A stretch of DNA of 64,000 bases from Alteromonas genovensis (GCF_010500895.1 NZ_JAAAWO010000001.1:558001-622000); one strand, 5' to 3'; shown: positions 1-10,497, numbered from the stretch's first letter. Notes: generated from the sequence alone by a model not told the origin. A program made the numbers and translations.

Positions 1-494
1 CGTTTTAAAACGCTAAGTACGTCGTGAAGGGCGGCGCCATTTGATGAGGTGATCACGCCAATGCGCGTAATATAGGTGGGCAGGTTTCGTTTTGTTGATG
101 CGTCGAACAGACCTTCATTGTTGAGTTTCAGCTTTAACGCTTCAAATGCCTGTTTTAAAGCGCCTTCACCGTCACTTTCCATATGTTCAACAACTAGCTG
201 ATAGTCGCCTCTAGCCTCATAAAGACCCACCGACGCTCTCACTAATATTTTATCGCCTTCTTTCGGGCGCTGACGCACCGAGCGGTTGGAGCCCTTGAAC
301 ATGGCTGCACGTACCTGCGCTTTGTTGTCTTTTAACGTGAAGTACCAATGTCCTGATGCTGCACAGACAAAATTGGAAATTTCAGCAGACAGCCAAATCA
401 GACCAATTTCGCCTTCAAGCACGGTTCTAGCCAATCGATTTAGCTTTGTTACTGTTAAAATTTGTCGAGATGTAGATGGCGAATTTGTAAACAT
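1..494 (-). CDS. xseA: Exodeoxyribonuclease VII large subunit, N-terminal part (runs off window)
   Basis: Read on the minus strand, the frame starts at an ATG at 494 and stays open to the window edge, giving 164 residues. They cover the OB-fold nucleic-acid binding domain (motif GHWYFTLKD, then AAMFKG) and the start of the catalytic region ([17 protein letters not shown]). With XseB the family degrades single-stranded DNA to oligonucleotides, acting in repair and recombination. It diverges from guaB, a neighbourhood common in gammaproteobacteria. The C-terminal two thirds lie outside the window, so completeness cannot be judged. Identification is secure from sequence. Confidence 0.95.
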   Translation of the reverse strand, partial: MFTNSPSTSRQILTVTKLNRLARTVLEGEIGLIWLSAEISNFVCAASGHWYFTLKDNKAQVRAAMFKGSNRSVRQRPKEGDKILVRASVGLYEARGDYQLVVEHMESDGEGALKQAFEALKLKLNNEGLFDASTKRNLPTYITRIGVITSSNGAALHDVLSVLK

Positions 495-526
495 AAAAAA
501 AATCACATGGTTTAATACAAATAGAG

Positions 527-555
527 TTTACCTTAAAACCAAAAAACACTACAAT
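527..555 (+). promoter_or_regulatory. Candidate sigma-70 promoter for guaB
   Basis: A -35 TTTACC and a -10 TACAAT are separated by 17 bases and followed by a GC-rich discriminator, about 40 bases before the guaB ATG. GC-rich discriminators are typical of promoters under stringent control, and E. coli guaBA is so controlled. The link here is inference. Confidence 0.45.
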
Positions 556-594
556 CACGCCGCAATTAACCCTCAACTGAATAGGTGTTGTTGC

Positions 595-2064
595 ATGCTA
601 CGTATCATCCAAGAAGCCCTTACTTTTGACGATGTGTTGCTAGTTCCTGGCCACTCAACCGTCCTCCCTCACACAGCAAGTCTACAAACGCGTCTTACGC
701 GCAATGTGACAATGAATATTCCCATGGTGTCAGCCGCCATGGATACGGTTTCTGAAGCCCCCTTAGCCATTGCATTGGCACAAGAAGGTGGGATCGGGTT
801 TATTCATAAAAACATGAAGCCTGAAGAGCAAGCAAAACACGTTCTTGAAGTTAAAAAGTATGAGAGCGGTGTAGTATCCGACCCTGTTACAGTAACTAAA
901 GACGCGACTATTGGCGACGTTATTGCTTTATCGAAAAGCAAAGGTTACTCAGGTTTCCCTGTTACCGATGAAGAAAATAACCTCATTGGTATTGTGACAG
1001 GCCGCGACCTTCGATTTGAAAAGCGATTAGAGCTGCCTATTAGTAACGTCATGACAGGTAAAGACGACCTTGTCACGGTAAAAGAAGGCGCTAGTTCTGA
1101 CGTGGTTCTTGATTTGATGCATGAGCATCGCATCGAAAAAATTCTTGTTGTGGACGACGCATTTAAACTTACCGGCCTTATTACGGTAAAAGATTTTCAA
1201 AAAGCAGAAAACAAACCGAATGCCTGTAAAGACTCACTAGGTAGATTGCGTGTTGGTGCGGCTGTTAGTGTTGGCCCAGGTACTGACGAACGCATTAAAC
1301 TATTAGTAGATGCGGGTGTTGACGTGCTGTTAATTGATACTTCACATGGTCACTCCCAAGGCGTTATCGACCGCGTGAAGAAAGTACGCCAAGATTACCC
1401 TGACGTACAAATTATCGCGGGTAACGTAGCCACTCGTGAAGGTGCAAAAGCACTAGCGGATGCAGGCGTAGACGCAGTGAAAGTAGGTATAGGCCCGGGT
1501 TCAATCTGTACAACTCGTATTGTAACCGGTTGTGGTATGCCGCAGATTACTGCCGTTGCCGATGCGGTAGAAGCCCTTGAAGGGACTGGTATTCCAGTGA
1601 TCGCTGATGGCGGTATTCGTTTCTCAGGTGATATCGCCAAAGCATTAGCAGCTGGTGCAAGCTGCGTGATGGTAGGCAGCATGCTTGCAGGTACCGAAGA
1701 AGCACCGGGTGAAGTTGAGCTTTTCCAAGGTCGTTATTACAAATCTTACCGCGGTATGGGGTCGTTAGGCGCCATGAACCAAAGCCATGGTTCATCAGAC
1801 CGTTATTTCCAAGAATCCAATAATGCTGAAAAATTAGTACCAGAAGGTATTGAGGGTCGCGTTGCCTACAAAGGACCGATTGCCAATATTATTCATCAGC
1901 AAATGGGCGGCCTTCGCTCAGCAATGGGCTTGACGGGGTGCGCTACTATCGAAGAGCTTAATACCAAAGCACAGTTTGTTCGCGTAACGTCAGCGGGTAT
2001 GGGTGAAAGCCACGTGCACGATGTAAGTATTACGAAAGAAGCGCCAAACTACCGTTTAGGTTAA
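595..2064 (+). CDS. guaB: Inosine-5'-monophosphate dehydrogenase
   Basis: This enzyme oxidises IMP to XMP with NAD, the committed step of GMP synthesis in the cytoplasm. The protein is 489 residues from the ATG at 595, matching the usual 488-490. It starts [15 protein letters not shown], carries a CBS-domain pair at about residues 93-205, and has the catalytic cysteine in GPGSICTTR near residue 305. The open frame extends 103 codons upstream, but that part is antisense to xseA and unlike the family, so 595 is the start. guaA follows on the same strand, so a guaBA transcript is expected, although the 180-base gap holds an unusual palindrome. Confidence 0.98.
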   Translation: MLRIIQEALTFDDVLLVPGHSTVLPHTASLQTRLTRNVTMNIPMVSAAMDTVSEAPLAIALAQEGGIGFIHKNMKPEEQAKHVLEVKKYESGVVSDPVTVTKDATIGDVIALSKSKGYSGFPVTDEENNLIGIVTGRDLRFEKRLELPISNVMTGKDDLVTVKEGASSDVVLDLMHEHRIEKILVVDDAFKLTGLITVKDFQKAENKPNACKDSLGRLRVGAAVSVGPGTDERIKLLVDAGVDVLLIDTSHGHSQGVIDRVKKVRQDYPDVQIIAGNVATREGAKALADAGVDAVKVGIGPGSICTTRIVTGCGMPQITAVADAVEALEGTGIPVIADGGIRFSGDIAKALAAGASCVMVGSMLAGTEEAPGEVELFQGRYYKSYRGMGSLGAMNQSHGSSDRYFQESNNAEKLVPEGIEGRVAYKGPIANIIHQQMGGLRSAMGLTGCATIEELNTKAQFVRVTSAGMGESHVHDVSITKEAPNYRLG

Positions 2065-2079
2065 GGCGAGTTATTGTTC

Positions 2080-2186
2080 AGCGTGGGCATAGTGTCTAAC
2101 ACCACCACGCTGTAAACCCATCCAGGGGAGCTTGGCCTCGGCATCCATGCCTCGGACAGGTTGTTTACAAACACTTTGCCCACGCT
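2080..2186. repeat. Nested palindromic element between guaB and guaA
   Basis: The outer arms (2080-2089 with 2177-2186) pair perfectly over 10 bp and continue as 2091-2095 with 2171-2175 and TGTAAAC 2111-2117 with GTTTACA 2163-2169. Two small hairpins with ATCCA-type loops lie inside (2118-2127 and 2140-2151). The left outer arm can instead pair locally: AGCGTGG at 2080-2086 with CCACGCT at 2105-2111, reinforced by GTGT/ACAC. The two folds exclude each other. It may be a dispersed palindromic repeat or an intercistronic RNA switch; sequence alone does not decide. Confidence 0.7.
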
Positions 2187-2244
2187 ATATGACGCCATAT
2201 GACGCAATGTGGCTTAGTGATTGAAAAGAGAAAAAAGGCTTTTT

Positions 2245-3822
2245 ATGAGTTCAGACATACACGCTCAACGAATACTTATTTTGGATTTTGGTTCGCAATA
2301 TACACAGCTAATAGCACGCCGAGTACGTGAAATAGGCGTTTATTGCGAGCTATGGGCTTGGGATGTAACCGAAGAGCAGATTCGCGCATTTAATCCTCAA
2401 GGGATCATATTGTCAGGCGGTCCAGAGTCGGTAACCGAAGAAGGGTCACCGCGAGCACCTGATTATGTGTTTGAGGCCGGCGTTCCTGTTTTCGGAATTT
2501 GTTACGGTATGCAGACTATGGCCCATCAGCTTGGCGGCGGCGTGCTTGGTTCAGACAAGCGTGAGTTTGGTTATGCTCAAGTAGAGGTCATTAAGCCAAG
2601 TCCATTACTTGATAAGATTGAAGATGCTATCGGTGATAACGGAGCCGCTCGTCTTGATGTATGGATGAGTCACGGCGACAAAGTGTCTGCTATTCCCGCA
2701 GGTTTTGAGACCATCGCCCAGACTGCGTCTTGCCCTCACGCGGCTATGTATAACGAAGAAAAACAGTTCTATGGTGTACAGTTTCACCCAGAAGTGACCC
2801 ACACTCGCCAGGGCATGCGTTTATTAACGCATTTCGTTATGGACGTGTGTAAGTGTGAAAAGCTATGGACTGCGGGTGCGATAATTGAAGATGCTATTGA
2901 GCGTATTAAACAAAAAGTCGGCGATGATGAGGTAATACTCGGTCTTTCTGGTGGCGTAGACTCCTCGGTTACGGCCATGCTTTTACATCGCGCTATTGGC
3001 AAAAACCTTACCTGCGTATTTGTTGATAACGGGTTGTTGCGATTAAACGAAGCCGACCAAGTTATGGAGATGTTTGGCGATCACTTTGGTTTAAATATCA
3101 TTCGTATCGATGCTGAAGAAAGATTTTTAGCGCGCCTTGAAGGTATTGAAGATCCAGAGCTTAAACGCAAAGCCATTGGCAACGAATTTGTTCGCGTTTT
3201 TGATGAAGAAGCCGGCAAGCTTGCTAATGCAAAATGGTTAGCTCAGGGCACTATCTACCCTGATGTAATCGAATCTGCAGGTTCGGCTACGGGTAAAGCC
3301 CACGTTATAAAGTCTCACCACAACGTAGGCGGTCTGCCAGATGATATGGCGCTCGGGCTTGTTGAGCCATTGCGTGAATTATTTAAAGATGAAGTGCGCA
3401 AAATTGGTCTTGAGCTTGGCCTGCCTTACGACATGCTATACCGTCACCCGTTCCCTGGGCCAGGTTTGGGAGTTCGTGTACTTGGTGAAATTAAGAAAGA
3501 GTACTGCGATCTGCTGCGTCGCGCCGATGCTATCTTTATTGAAGAGCTATACGCCGCAGACTTATACCAAAAAGTGAGTCAAGCATTTACCGTATTCTTA
3601 CCGGTACGCTCTGTGGGCGTTATGGGCGATGCGCGTAAATACGACTGGGTAGTCAGCCTTCGCGCTGTTGAAACAATCGACTTTATGACGGCGCATTGGG
3701 CACACCTGCCGTACGATTTCCTTGGTAAAGTGTCTAACCGTATAATCAACGAAGTAGATGGTATCTCGCGCGTGGTATACGACATCTCAGGTAAACCGCC
3801 TGCTACCATTGAGTGGGAATAG
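2245..3822 (+). CDS. guaA: GMP synthase (glutamine-hydrolysing)
   Basis: GuaA converts XMP to GMP using ATP and ammonia released from glutamine. The product is 525 residues, the same as E. coli GuaA. The N-terminal class I glutamine amidotransferase domain has the nucleophile in GICYGMQT (about residue 86) and its histidine in [10 protein letters not shown]. The ATP-pyrophosphatase domain carries GLSGGVDSS (about residue 233), followed by the C-terminal dimerisation domain. The ATG at 2245 is preferred over an in-frame codon at 2221 because it matches the family N-terminus and follows an A-rich Shine-Dalgarno with AAGG about 5 bases upstream. A strong terminator follows. Confidence 0.98.
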   Translation: MSSDIHAQRILILDFGSQYTQLIARRVREIGVYCELWAWDVTEEQIRAFNPQGIILSGGPESVTEEGSPRAPDYVFEAGVPVFGICYGMQTMAHQLGGGVLGSDKREFGYAQVEVIKPSPLLDKIEDAIGDNGAARLDVWMSHGDKVSAIPAGFETIAQTASCPHAAMYNEEKQFYGVQFHPEVTHTRQGMRLLTHFVMDVCKCEKLWTAGAIIEDAIERIKQKVGDDEVILGLSGGVDSSVTAMLLHRAIGKNLTCVFVDNGLLRLNEADQVMEMFGDHFGLNIIRIDAEERFLARLEGIEDPELKRKAIGNEFVRVFDEEAGKLANAKWLAQGTIYPDVIESAGSATGKAHVIKSHHNVGGLPDDMALGLVEPLRELFKDEVRKIGLELGLPYDMLYRHPFPGPGLGVRVLGEIKKEYCDLLRRADAIFIEELYAADLYQKVSQAFTVFLPVRSVGVMGDARKYDWVVSLRAVETIDFMTAHWAHLPYDFLGKVSNRIINEVDGISRVVYDISGKPPATIEWE

Positions 3823-3875
3823 TGGAAACACGCCTTAATACATTAGCTTAATAGGCCGCCTTAGCAAAATGAATC

Positions 3876-3903
3876 AAAAAAGAGCCCAAGTGGCTCTTTT
3901 TTT
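3876..3903 (+). terminator. Rho-independent terminator after guaA
   Basis: Stem AGAGCC (3881-3886) and GGCTCT (3892-3897) with a CAAGT loop, A-tract before and T-tract after, 59 bases past the guaA stop. The remainder of the 3823-4147 gap is AT-rich upstream DNA of the chemoreceptor gene, where I see no strong promoter match. Confidence 0.9.
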
Positions 3904-4147
3904 CATTTCTACTGCACCTTTCTTTTTAATCATCTTTAACTATATTGACGCAAGCGAAAGTCTAAAGGCCGTGCTGGTTTTAGCTTTAGGCTTTTAGGTA
4001 CTTATTTTTATCAAAAGCGCTTTTTACTTTGAATGATAGGTATAAAGTGCAAGATATAAGTATGCTCTGCTATACCTTTGACGTAACGCAACTGTCATAA
4101 AAATATCATCTAATAGTGCAGTTATTATCTAAGTTAAAGGTCATATC

Positions 4148-5770
4148 GTGTTCAAGTACACCAGCATAAGCCGTTTGGTCATTGCCCCCGTTCTCGCTAG
4201 TTTCTTTCTCCTTGTTTTACTCAACGGTGCATCAATTTTAAAGTCATTCACACTGCTGAATGCCTTTGATGAACTTGAAAATACGCTGGTTCAGTCTGAG
4301 CGCGACGTTAACGATGTACTGAGTGCTTTTAAGACTCAGGTCCAAGAGTGGAAAAATGTGCTTCTTCGAGGCCATAACAAAGCCGATAGAGAAAAGTATT
4401 GGGAGCGGTTTAAGCAGCGTGAAAGTGACATTCAAGCAAAGTTTAGTGCCATGCTGCAAAATGATGTAATCAGTAATGAAGCAAAAGCAGAAATTCGCCA
4501 GTTTCAAAAAGCTCATAACATAATGGCAACCAAATATCGCGAAGGGTACGACGCTTTTGTCAATTCTGGCTTCAACGCTAAAGTCGGTGATAGCTATGTA
4601 CGAGGCATTGATAGAGAGCCCGCGAAGCTATTAGGCAGTATTGCTGATGATATAGCATCACAGTCGGCTACAGCTATAGTAGAGCTTAAGCAAAGCGCGC
4701 GTAACATGCTGTGGCTTATTCTTCTTGCCGCCGTCGTGTTATCAGTATTGTCTTTGAGCTATGTTATCGCAAGGCTTCGTTCACAGGTAATAAGACCCAC
4801 TAAAGACATTGCGTCGTGCATCGCTAACCTTGCCGAGAGTGAATACGATTATTCCCTAACATATTCGAGCCGCCACGAGCTTGGTATATTGGCAAATTCT
4901 GCAAGGGCCTTGCAACATAAGCTCAACGTATCGGTAGGGCAATTAAAAGATGCCGAGAAGGAAATGAGTGGCGCATTTACTTCGCTTGGGAAAGTGAGTG
5001 ACCTCATTATGCAAGGCGCCAATGAGCAAAGAGACACATCTCGTTCATTGGACACTAGCACGGATAAGTTAAAGGGCATTGTGCAAAATCTGGTAGCTAT
5101 CACTGATCAGGTAGCCGTAGCAACCAACAATTCAGAACAAAATGTAGCAAGTTGCTACACCACATTCGAAAAAGCCAACGTTGGGTTTAGGCAACTTGCG
5201 CAAACCGTTACAGCATCAAGTGACATTGTGACTGAGCTTCAATCTCGCAGTACTAATATTTTAAAAGTAGTGAATGTGATTAATGAAATAGCAGACCAAA
5301 CTAATTTATTAGCACTTAATGCGGCCATTGAAGCTGCGCGGGCTGGAGAGCACGGCAGAGGTTTTGCTGTGGTTGCTGATGAAGTAAGAGCGTTAGCGGC
5401 TAAAACGCAACAATCCACCAGAGAGATTAACGATATTCTAAGCAGCTTCGAGTCAGAGGCAATGAGTGCGGTAACCGCCATGAATGCTGGCAAACAGCTA
5501 TCCGATACCAACGCCGCTGAGGCGGAGTCGGCCCTCGAACGACTAAATACCGTTGTGAGAGACATTCAGGAGACGGCAAGTGTTGTGGTAGCGCTTAATG
5601 AAGCGGCTGATGAGCAGGAGGCTGTGCTAGGGCAAGTTGAATCTATCATTGGTAGAGTAGTGACTTCTGCTGAGCGCTATCATGAACTCGCCCAGCGTGA
5701 TGATATGTCTCGCTCTATGAAAAATATGTCATACAACGTTGAAAAGGTGGTGAACAGTTTGACCCGCTAA
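4148..5770 (+). CDS. Methyl-accepting chemotaxis protein
   Basis: This 540-residue transmembrane chemoreceptor has a first membrane helix at about residues 10-30, a periplasmic helical sensor region with predicted four-helix character, a second helix at about 187-209, a HAMP segment, and a long cytoplasmic coiled coil. The coiled coil contains the conserved signalling tip ([19 protein letters not shown], about 379-397) that contacts CheA and CheW. No C-terminal NWETF-type pentapeptide for CheR docking is visible. The start is a GTG with AAAGG 7 bases upstream. The gene stands alone between a terminator and a deacetylase-like gene, and the ligand cannot be inferred. Confidence 0.95.
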   Translation: MFKYTSISRLVIAPVLASFFLLVLLNGASILKSFTLLNAFDELENTLVQSERDVNDVLSAFKTQVQEWKNVLLRGHNKADREKYWERFKQRESDIQAKFSAMLQNDVISNEAKAEIRQFQKAHNIMATKYREGYDAFVNSGFNAKVGDSYVRGIDREPAKLLGSIADDIASQSATAIVELKQSARNMLWLILLAAVVLSVLSLSYVIARLRSQVIRPTKDIASCIANLAESEYDYSLTYSSRHELGILANSARALQHKLNVSVGQLKDAEKEMSGAFTSLGKVSDLIMQGANEQRDTSRSLDTSTDKLKGIVQNLVAITDQVAVATNNSEQNVASCYTTFEKANVGFRQLAQTVTASSDIVTELQSRSTNILKVVNVINEIADQTNLLALNAAIEAARAGEHGRGFAVVADEVRALAAKTQQSTREINDILSSFESEAMSAVTAMNAGKQLSDTNAAEAESALERLNTVVRDIQETASVVVALNEAADEQEAVLGQVESIIGRVVTSAERYHELAQRDDMSRSMKNMSYNVEKVVNSLTR

Positions 5771-5792
5771 GTCTGCTTTGACAGTATTCACT

Positions 5793-5812
5793 GAGGAAGC
5801 ATTGGCTTCCTC
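5793..5812 (+). terminator. Hairpin after the chemoreceptor gene, possible weak terminator
   Basis: An 8-bp perfect stem (GAGGAAGC with GCTTCCTC) closes an ATTG loop, 22 bases past the stop. No T-tract follows, so intrinsic termination is doubtful. Confidence 0.35.
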
Positions 5813-5848
5813 TGCCACTAATGCTGTTTATAAGGTTGTTGCGACTTC

Positions 5849-6748
5849 ATGATACCCCTAGTATTCCATCCCATCTATAGCCAACTCTCATTGCCAGACC
5901 GGCATCGGTTTCCAATCGAGAAGTATGTGGGAATTAGAGATGAGTTAATTGCTCGGGGAGTGAGCCCATCACGTTTTAGCACCCCAACGCCAGTGACTAA
6001 CGAAGAGTTAATACGCTTCTATTCACCTGAATATGTGGAGCAACTCACCACAGGTACCCTTGATAAAAAGGCGATGCGAAGAATAGGCTTTCCTTGGTCT
6101 GAGCAACTGATAGAGCGCACGCGCACCGCAGTGGCCGGAACAATCCAAACTGCTAATCTCGCCATAGAGACCGGTAAAGCCTTAAATTTGACCGGTGGCT
6201 ATCATCACGCTTTTGCCGATTTCGGATCGGGTTTTTGCCTGTTTAACGATTTGTATTTGGCAGCCAAGGCTATGCAATCCCACGAGGGCATCGATAATGT
6301 TCTTATTATTGATTTAGATGTGCACCAAGGTGACGGCACAGCTAAGCTGGCCGAAAACGATGACGACATCTTTACACTCTCTCTTCATGGTGAAAAAAAC
6401 TTTCCCCATAGAAAGCAAATATCCAACATTGATATTGGCCTCCCTAAAGCGGCCGAGGACGATGAATATCTCACCACGTTGGAGCAGGCTATTACACTCG
6501 CTTTTCGCCAATTTCAGCCCGATGCCATCATTTACGATGCTGGCGTAGACGTGCATGTTAATGATGATTTGGGGCTATTAAATATTTCTACGAAGGGGGT
6601 GTATCACAGAGATAAAACAATTTTCGACTTGGCAGAGAGGGAGGGGCTCCCAATTGCTGCTGTAATTGGAGGGGGATATCAACGGGATATTGCGGCGCTT
6701 GTTGACGTACATATGCAACTGTATCGCGCCGCAGGTGTTGTTAAATAG
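5849..6748 (+). CDS. Histone-deacetylase-superfamily protein (acetylpolyamine/deacetylase-like hydrolase)
   Basis: A 299-residue zinc hydrolase of the arginase/deacetylase fold. Visible motifs are GGYHHAFADFGSGFC (about residue 115, with the catalytic histidine pair), DLDVHQGDGTA (about 155, metal ligands), DAGVDVH (third metal-site aspartate) and VIGGGY near the end. Length and motifs fit bacterial class IV-like deacetylases. Substrates in bacteria are usually acetylated small molecules or lysines, and the one here is unknown. It is convergent with pldA and separated from it by a 10-bp-stem hairpin. Confidence 0.88.
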   Translation: MIPLVFHPIYSQLSLPDRHRFPIEKYVGIRDELIARGVSPSRFSTPTPVTNEELIRFYSPEYVEQLTTGTLDKKAMRRIGFPWSEQLIERTRTAVAGTIQTANLAIETGKALNLTGGYHHAFADFGSGFCLFNDLYLAAKAMQSHEGIDNVLIIDLDVHQGDGTAKLAENDDDIFTLSLHGEKNFPHRKQISNIDIGLPKAAEDDEYLTTLEQAITLAFRQFQPDAIIYDAGVDVHVNDDLGLLNISTKGVYHRDKTIFDLAEREGLPIAAVIGGGYQRDIAALVDVHMQLYRAAGVVK

Positions 6749-6763
6749 CGGTTTTCAGCTTTA

Positions 6764-6792
6764 CTGCAAATAACGTAAAACCTTATTTGCAG
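6764..6792. terminator. Hairpin between convergent genes
   Basis: CTGCAAATAA (6764-6773) pairs perfectly with TTATTTGCAG (6783-6792) around a 9-base loop, between the deacetylase-like gene and pldA. There is no clean T-tract, but the position and AT-rich stem suit a bidirectional transcription stop. Confidence 0.45.
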
Positions 6793-6825
6793 ATGATAAC
6801 AGGCCTTAGATGATAGCAGGCCTTA
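6792..6825. repeat. 17-bp tandem duplication at the pldA stop codon
   Basis: Two adjacent 17-base units (6792-6808 and 6809-6825) differ at one base. The pldA stop codon (6823-6825 on the minus strand) lies in the unit nearer the gene and is copied just beyond it in the other. Confidence 0.85.
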
Positions 6826-7833
6826 AAGGAACGTTACTTGAAAGCCTATGCCAATACGCTCTTGTGAGCGATTATAGTCTATCAGGGAGTCGCCGTAGCC
6901 GTTGAAATACTGCACTAACAGCTCATAGCGATCTGATATAGGGTAGGTCATATCCAGTTGAAAGCTGCCTCTATTCTCATCAAAGTCTAAGTTATTTCGA
7001 ACAAGAGCGAGCATCTTAAACGCGCCAATCTTTCTGCCATAGCCAAACTCGAATCGGCCGTAAAAGTCTTCGATATCAGGGTTGTCATCACCACTGGCAT
7101 CCAAAGGATCGTCTTTTTCATCTTCTGGCACGCGATACCATGTTTTTAGATAATAAATATCGTCATTGTCGCTAAAAGTGATAGAGGCAAATATACGGTT
7201 CCAACTGCGAGAGCGAAGGCCGCTTTGGCCATTAGACATATGATTAAAACCTAATTGAAAGGTATTAAACTTATACCCTAGTACTGAGTAGTCGCCGGTC
7301 TTCTGCCAAAAGACTTCTGGTTCATAGTTGGTTTCACGAAATGGTTTAGACACCTCACTATTGTAAAGTTGCCAAAACGAGGTAAGAGTAAAACCAAAAT
7401 ACAGTCCATCAAAACCTGTGTCCTCTAGGTATAAAGGTAGCTTCATGCTTACCTGAAATTTAGCCTCTTTGCTGTCTACATTTTCTTCTGTTAAATCCTG
7501 ATTACCCGCAGAGTTTGGGTTTTTAACATACGTAAAAGGAAGCAGATAGTTTTGACGATGCTGAGTAATAGCAAACACATTATCGAGGGCTTCTTTATCA
7601 CCTGCTATTCTGTTATCCAGCGCACTTTCTGTTGTGGTATCTCGTTTGATGATATCAATAACTTCAATGCCTTCTTCAATAGCTGAAGATAAATCAGATT
7701 TGTCTTCCTTTTTAGCAGCATCAGATGTTGTTTGCTCATCACTTGAGTCTGACTCCTGCGCATGCGCAAGGGTATTTGCACCTAGTAAAATGTACGTCGA
7801 TGTAATTAAAAAAAACAAAGGTTTTAGATTCAC
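6823..7833 (-). CDS. pldA: Outer-membrane phospholipase A1
   Basis: This 336-residue beta-barrel phospholipase hydrolyses acyl chains of phospholipids misplaced in the outer leaflet, a role in maintaining lipid asymmetry. A signal peptide ends near AHAQ (about residue 26), followed by an acidic low-complexity stretch to about residue 85. The OMPLA signature is clear: NHMSNG supplies the catalytic His and Ser near residue 197, and SRSWNR carries the partner Asn. The start is a GTG with GGAG 8 bases upstream. It lies 48 bases downstream of the metallo-hydrolase gene on the same strand, so the two may be cotranscribed after proS. Confidence 0.92.
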   Translation of the reverse strand: MNLKPLFFLITSTYILLGANTLAHAQESDSSDEQTTSDAAKKEDKSDLSSAIEEGIEVIDIIKRDTTTESALDNRIAGDKEALDNVFAITQHRQNYLLPFTYVKNPNSAGNQDLTEENVDSKEAKFQVSMKLPLYLEDTGFDGLYFGFTLTSFWQLYNSEVSKPFRETNYEPEVFWQKTGDYSVLGYKFNTFQLGFNHMSNGQSGLRSRSWNRIFASITFSDNDDIYYLKTWYRVPEDEKDDPLDASGDDNPDIEDFYGRFEFGYGRKIGAFKMLALVRNNLDFDENRGSFQLDMTYPISDRYELLVQYFNGYGDSLIDYNRSQERIGIGFQVTFL

Positions 7834-7881
7834 CTTTTACTCTCCGGGTTATGATCTTAAGGTTCTAAGTTGAGGTTTAAA

Positions 7882-8730
7882 TTAAGGCTTGTTGAAGTTC
7901 AGTGTTTGACCTTCAGCCGAAGCAAATATGGTTAGCGGGGATTCAGCCGCAACAACAAAGTCATTACAGTGCGCAACCACAAAATCTATATCATCGTCTG
8001 TTCTTTCGGGGTCATGACTGTATAGCGCGAGTCGCTTAACGTTACTTGCCATAGCAAGTTTCACCGCTTCTTCTGCCACAGAGTGTCCCCATCCGTTCTT
8101 TGCGGGCATATCTGACCCCATGTACTGAGCGTCATGGATTAATAGATCTGCGTTACTGGCAAAGGTAGCGAACGTTTGAAAATCAGTTTCTTTTTTGTAA
8201 GGAGGATAAAGCTCGTTGTCAGTAATGTACGCTATTTTGCATCCATCGGCTTCGATGCAGTAGGCGCTCCCTTTACCTGGGTGATTCATTGGTACACGCT
8301 TTATATGAGCGCTGCCAACAGTGAAGCTTTCTTGCTCCGCTGGTAGCTGCACAATATCTATATTAGCGTGCAAAGCAGTTCGCGGTACGGGAAATAAGGA
8401 GCCTTCCATTTGCCGAAGTATCTGATCTGGCTCATCGAGATTAGTCTGGCCTGGAAAAATATTTATTTCTCTGCCTTTTTGATAAATCGGCGTGAAAAAG
8501 GGAAAGCCCTGAATATGGTCCCAGTGGTTGTGGCTAAGTAAAATATTAATTGGCGACGTCTTTTGAATAAGTTGAGCGCTTAGTAAGCGAATGCCTGTGC
8601 CTGAATCGAGGACGATATCGGTGCCATCCTCAAGTTCAATATGCACACACGCAGTATTACCGCCATAGCGCACGAAGTCCGCACCGGGAGTCGGAATTGA
8701 ACCTCTAACGCCATAAAATGTTAACCGCAT
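7882..8730 (-). CDS. Metallo-beta-lactamase-fold hydrolase
   Basis: A 282-residue cytoplasmic hydrolase starting MRLTFYGVRGSIPTPG. It has a conserved glycine-rich GGNT segment, the metal-binding motif SHNHWDHIQG near residue 65, a later HDAQY aspartate region (about 200), and a C-terminal YSHDPERTDDD histidine. This is the RNase Z/PhnP-like branch, often annotated as a cyclic-nucleotide or nucleic-acid phosphodiesterase; the substrate is unknown. It sits 42 bases downstream of proS and 48 bases upstream of pldA, all on one strand, which suggests an operon. Confidence 0.88.
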   Translation of the reverse strand: MRLTFYGVRGSIPTPGADFVRYGGNTACVHIELEDGTDIVLDSGTGIRLLSAQLIQKTSPINILLSHNHWDHIQGFPFFTPIYQKGREINIFPGQTNLDEPDQILRQMEGSLFPVPRTALHANIDIVQLPAEQESFTVGSAHIKRVPMNHPGKGSAYCIEADGCKIAYITDNELYPPYKKETDFQTFATFASNADLLIHDAQYMGSDMPAKNGWGHSVAEEAVKLAMASNVKRLALYSHDPERTDDDIDFVVAHCNDFVVAAESPLTIFASAEGQTLNFNKP

Positions 8731-8772
8731 ATACTAAGCCCCATCATCTACTTATTTGGGCAACGCCAGAAG

Positions 8773-10497
8773 TTAGAGCGCGGCTATAAAGTCTTTAGCG
8801 GCACTGATATCTAATAACTGTTTATCGCCAGTTCTTCTATTCTTGTATTCAACTTGTTGATTATCCAAGTTTCTTTCGCCAATAACAATACTGTGAGGTA
8901 TACCAATTAATTCCATGTCATTAAACATGACACCTGGACGCTCTTTTCTGTCGTCGAAAAGTACGTCTATACCAAGTGCTAGAAGCGCTTCATAAAGGGC
9001 TTCAGCCGTTTCCTTTATGCGATGGGATTTGTGCATGTTCATCGGGATAATCGCCACCTTGAACGGTGCGATGGCGTCAGGCCATTTAATACCAAACTTG
9101 TCATGGTTTTGTTCTATAGCAGCGGCAACAATACGAGATACGCCAATACCATAGCATCCCATGGTAAGTGTTTGGTGCTTACCCGTTTCGCTTAATACAC
9201 CGCAGTTCATGGCTTCAGAGTACTTTCTTCCAAGTTGAAAAATATGACCCACTTCAATGCCGCGTTTAATGTCAAGTGTTCCTTCACCGTCAGGAGATAC
9301 ATCTCCGGCGACGACATTACGAATATCAACCGCATTAATCTCTTCAGACCAATTTGAATTAATGGCTAATGTGTTTTGCTCTCCAGCACCGCAAGTAAAG
9401 TCGGCTAGCGCTGCTGCACTTGAATCAACAAAGGTAGGAATAGGTAAGGTGGTTGCATCGGCAAATAAAGGAGAAACACCTAGTACCTGTGCCGCTTTTT
9501 CAGCAGAGGCTTGAACTAGCGGTGTAGCAACTCTACCAATTTTTTCTGCTTTGACATCGTTGAGTGTGTGGTCTGCACGAAGTACAAGCGCAACCCATTT
9601 TTCATCACTGTTTGGCGCAGCGTCAGCGTTGCCCTCATCGGTTTCAGCGCCTTTAACTACAAACACGTTTACCGCGTTGCTCGCTGCAATATCAATACTG
9701 CCAAGAGCCTCTTCTAAAGTGTGACCACTCACAGGCTTAGTCTCACGCACAGCACCAGAGGCCACTGCTTTTTCAGGGGCAGTAGCAAAAGCCATCTCTA
9801 CATTTGCTGCGTAGTTGCTCTGATTAGAGAAAGCAATGGCGTCTTCACCAGAGTCTGCCAATACATGAAACTCATGAGAATGATTACCACCAATTGAGCC
9901 AGAATCGGCAATGACTGCACGGAAATCTAGGCCCAAACGGGTGAAGATATTGCTGTAGGCATCGTACATTTTTTGATAGGTAGTTTCTAAGCACGAGTCT
10001 TCTAAGTGAAAACTATAGGCGTCTTTCATCGTAAACTCGCGGCTTCGCATAATGCCGAAGCGAGGGCGAACTTCATCACGAAATTTGGTTTGTATTTGAT
10101 ACAGGTTCAGCGGCAGCTGCTTATAACTGCTCACCTCATTGCGTACAAGAGCAGTAATAACCTCTTCGTGAGTGGGTCCTAATACGAAATCACGCTGATG
10201 GCGGTCTTTCACACGCAGTAGTTCTGGGCCGTACTCTTCCCAGCGACCAGATTCTTCCCAAAGATCGGCAGGTTGAACAACAGGCATTAATATTTCAATC
10301 GCGCCGGCTTTGTTCATTTCTTCACGAACGATATTGGCCACTTTATTGAGAACGCGAAGGCCTGAAGGCAGCCAATTATATAACCCCGACGCTAACTTTC
10401 TGATCATACCAGCGCGTAACATTAGCTGGTGGCTGATAACCTCTGCATCTGCAGGTGTTTCTTTTTGCGTGGCGAGCAAATATTGACTAGTGCGCAT
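8773..10497 (-). CDS. proS: Prolyl-tRNA synthetase
   Basis: ProS charges tRNA-Pro with proline in the cytoplasm. At 574 residues it is the bacterial type, with the class II catalytic core interrupted by an editing (INS) domain at about residues 225-405. Motif 2 is recognisable in [16 protein letters not shown], motif 3 in GCYGIGVSR, and the C-terminal anticodon-binding domain starts near [10 protein letters not shown]. Two tRNA-Pro(TGG) genes lie about 3 kb upstream in the window. The two downstream genes on the same strand are closely spaced. The ATG at 10497 has AGGA about 13 bases upstream, slightly long. Confidence 0.98.
   Translation of the reverse strand: MRTSQYLLATQKETPADAEVISHQLMLRAGMIRKLASGLYNWLPSGLRVLNKVANIVREEMNKAGAIEILMPVVQPADLWEESGRWEEYGPELLRVKDRHQRDFVLGPTHEEVITALVRNEVSSYKQLPLNLYQIQTKFRDEVRPRFGIMRSREFTMKDAYSFHLEDSCLETTYQKMYDAYSNIFTRLGLDFRAVIADSGSIGGNHSHEFHVLADSGEDAIAFSNQSNYAANVEMAFATAPEKAVASGAVRETKPVSGHTLEEALGSIDIAASNAVNVFVVKGAETDEGNADAAPNSDEKWVALVLRADHTLNDVKAEKIGRVATPLVQASAEKAAQVLGVSPLFADATTLPIPTFVDSSAAALADFTCGAGEQNTLAINSNWSEEINAVDIRNVVAGDVSPDGEGTLDIKRGIEVGHIFQLGRKYSEAMNCGVLSETGKHQTLTMGCYGIGVSRIVAAAIEQNHDKFGIKWPDAIAPFKVAIIPMNMHKSHRIKETAEALYEALLALGIDVLFDDRKERPGVMFNDMELIGIPHSIVIGERNLDNQQVEYKNRRTGDKQLLDISAAKDFIAAL

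Noticed and set aside
2080-2186. Guanine-type purine riboswitch before guaA
   Set aside because: The characteristic three-way junction and conserved loop sequences of the purine riboswitch are absent; only generic palindromes are seen.
5849-6748. True histone deacetylation role
   Set aside because: Bacteria lack eukaryotic histones; the family name reflects the fold, and the likely substrate is a small acetylated molecule or protein lysine.
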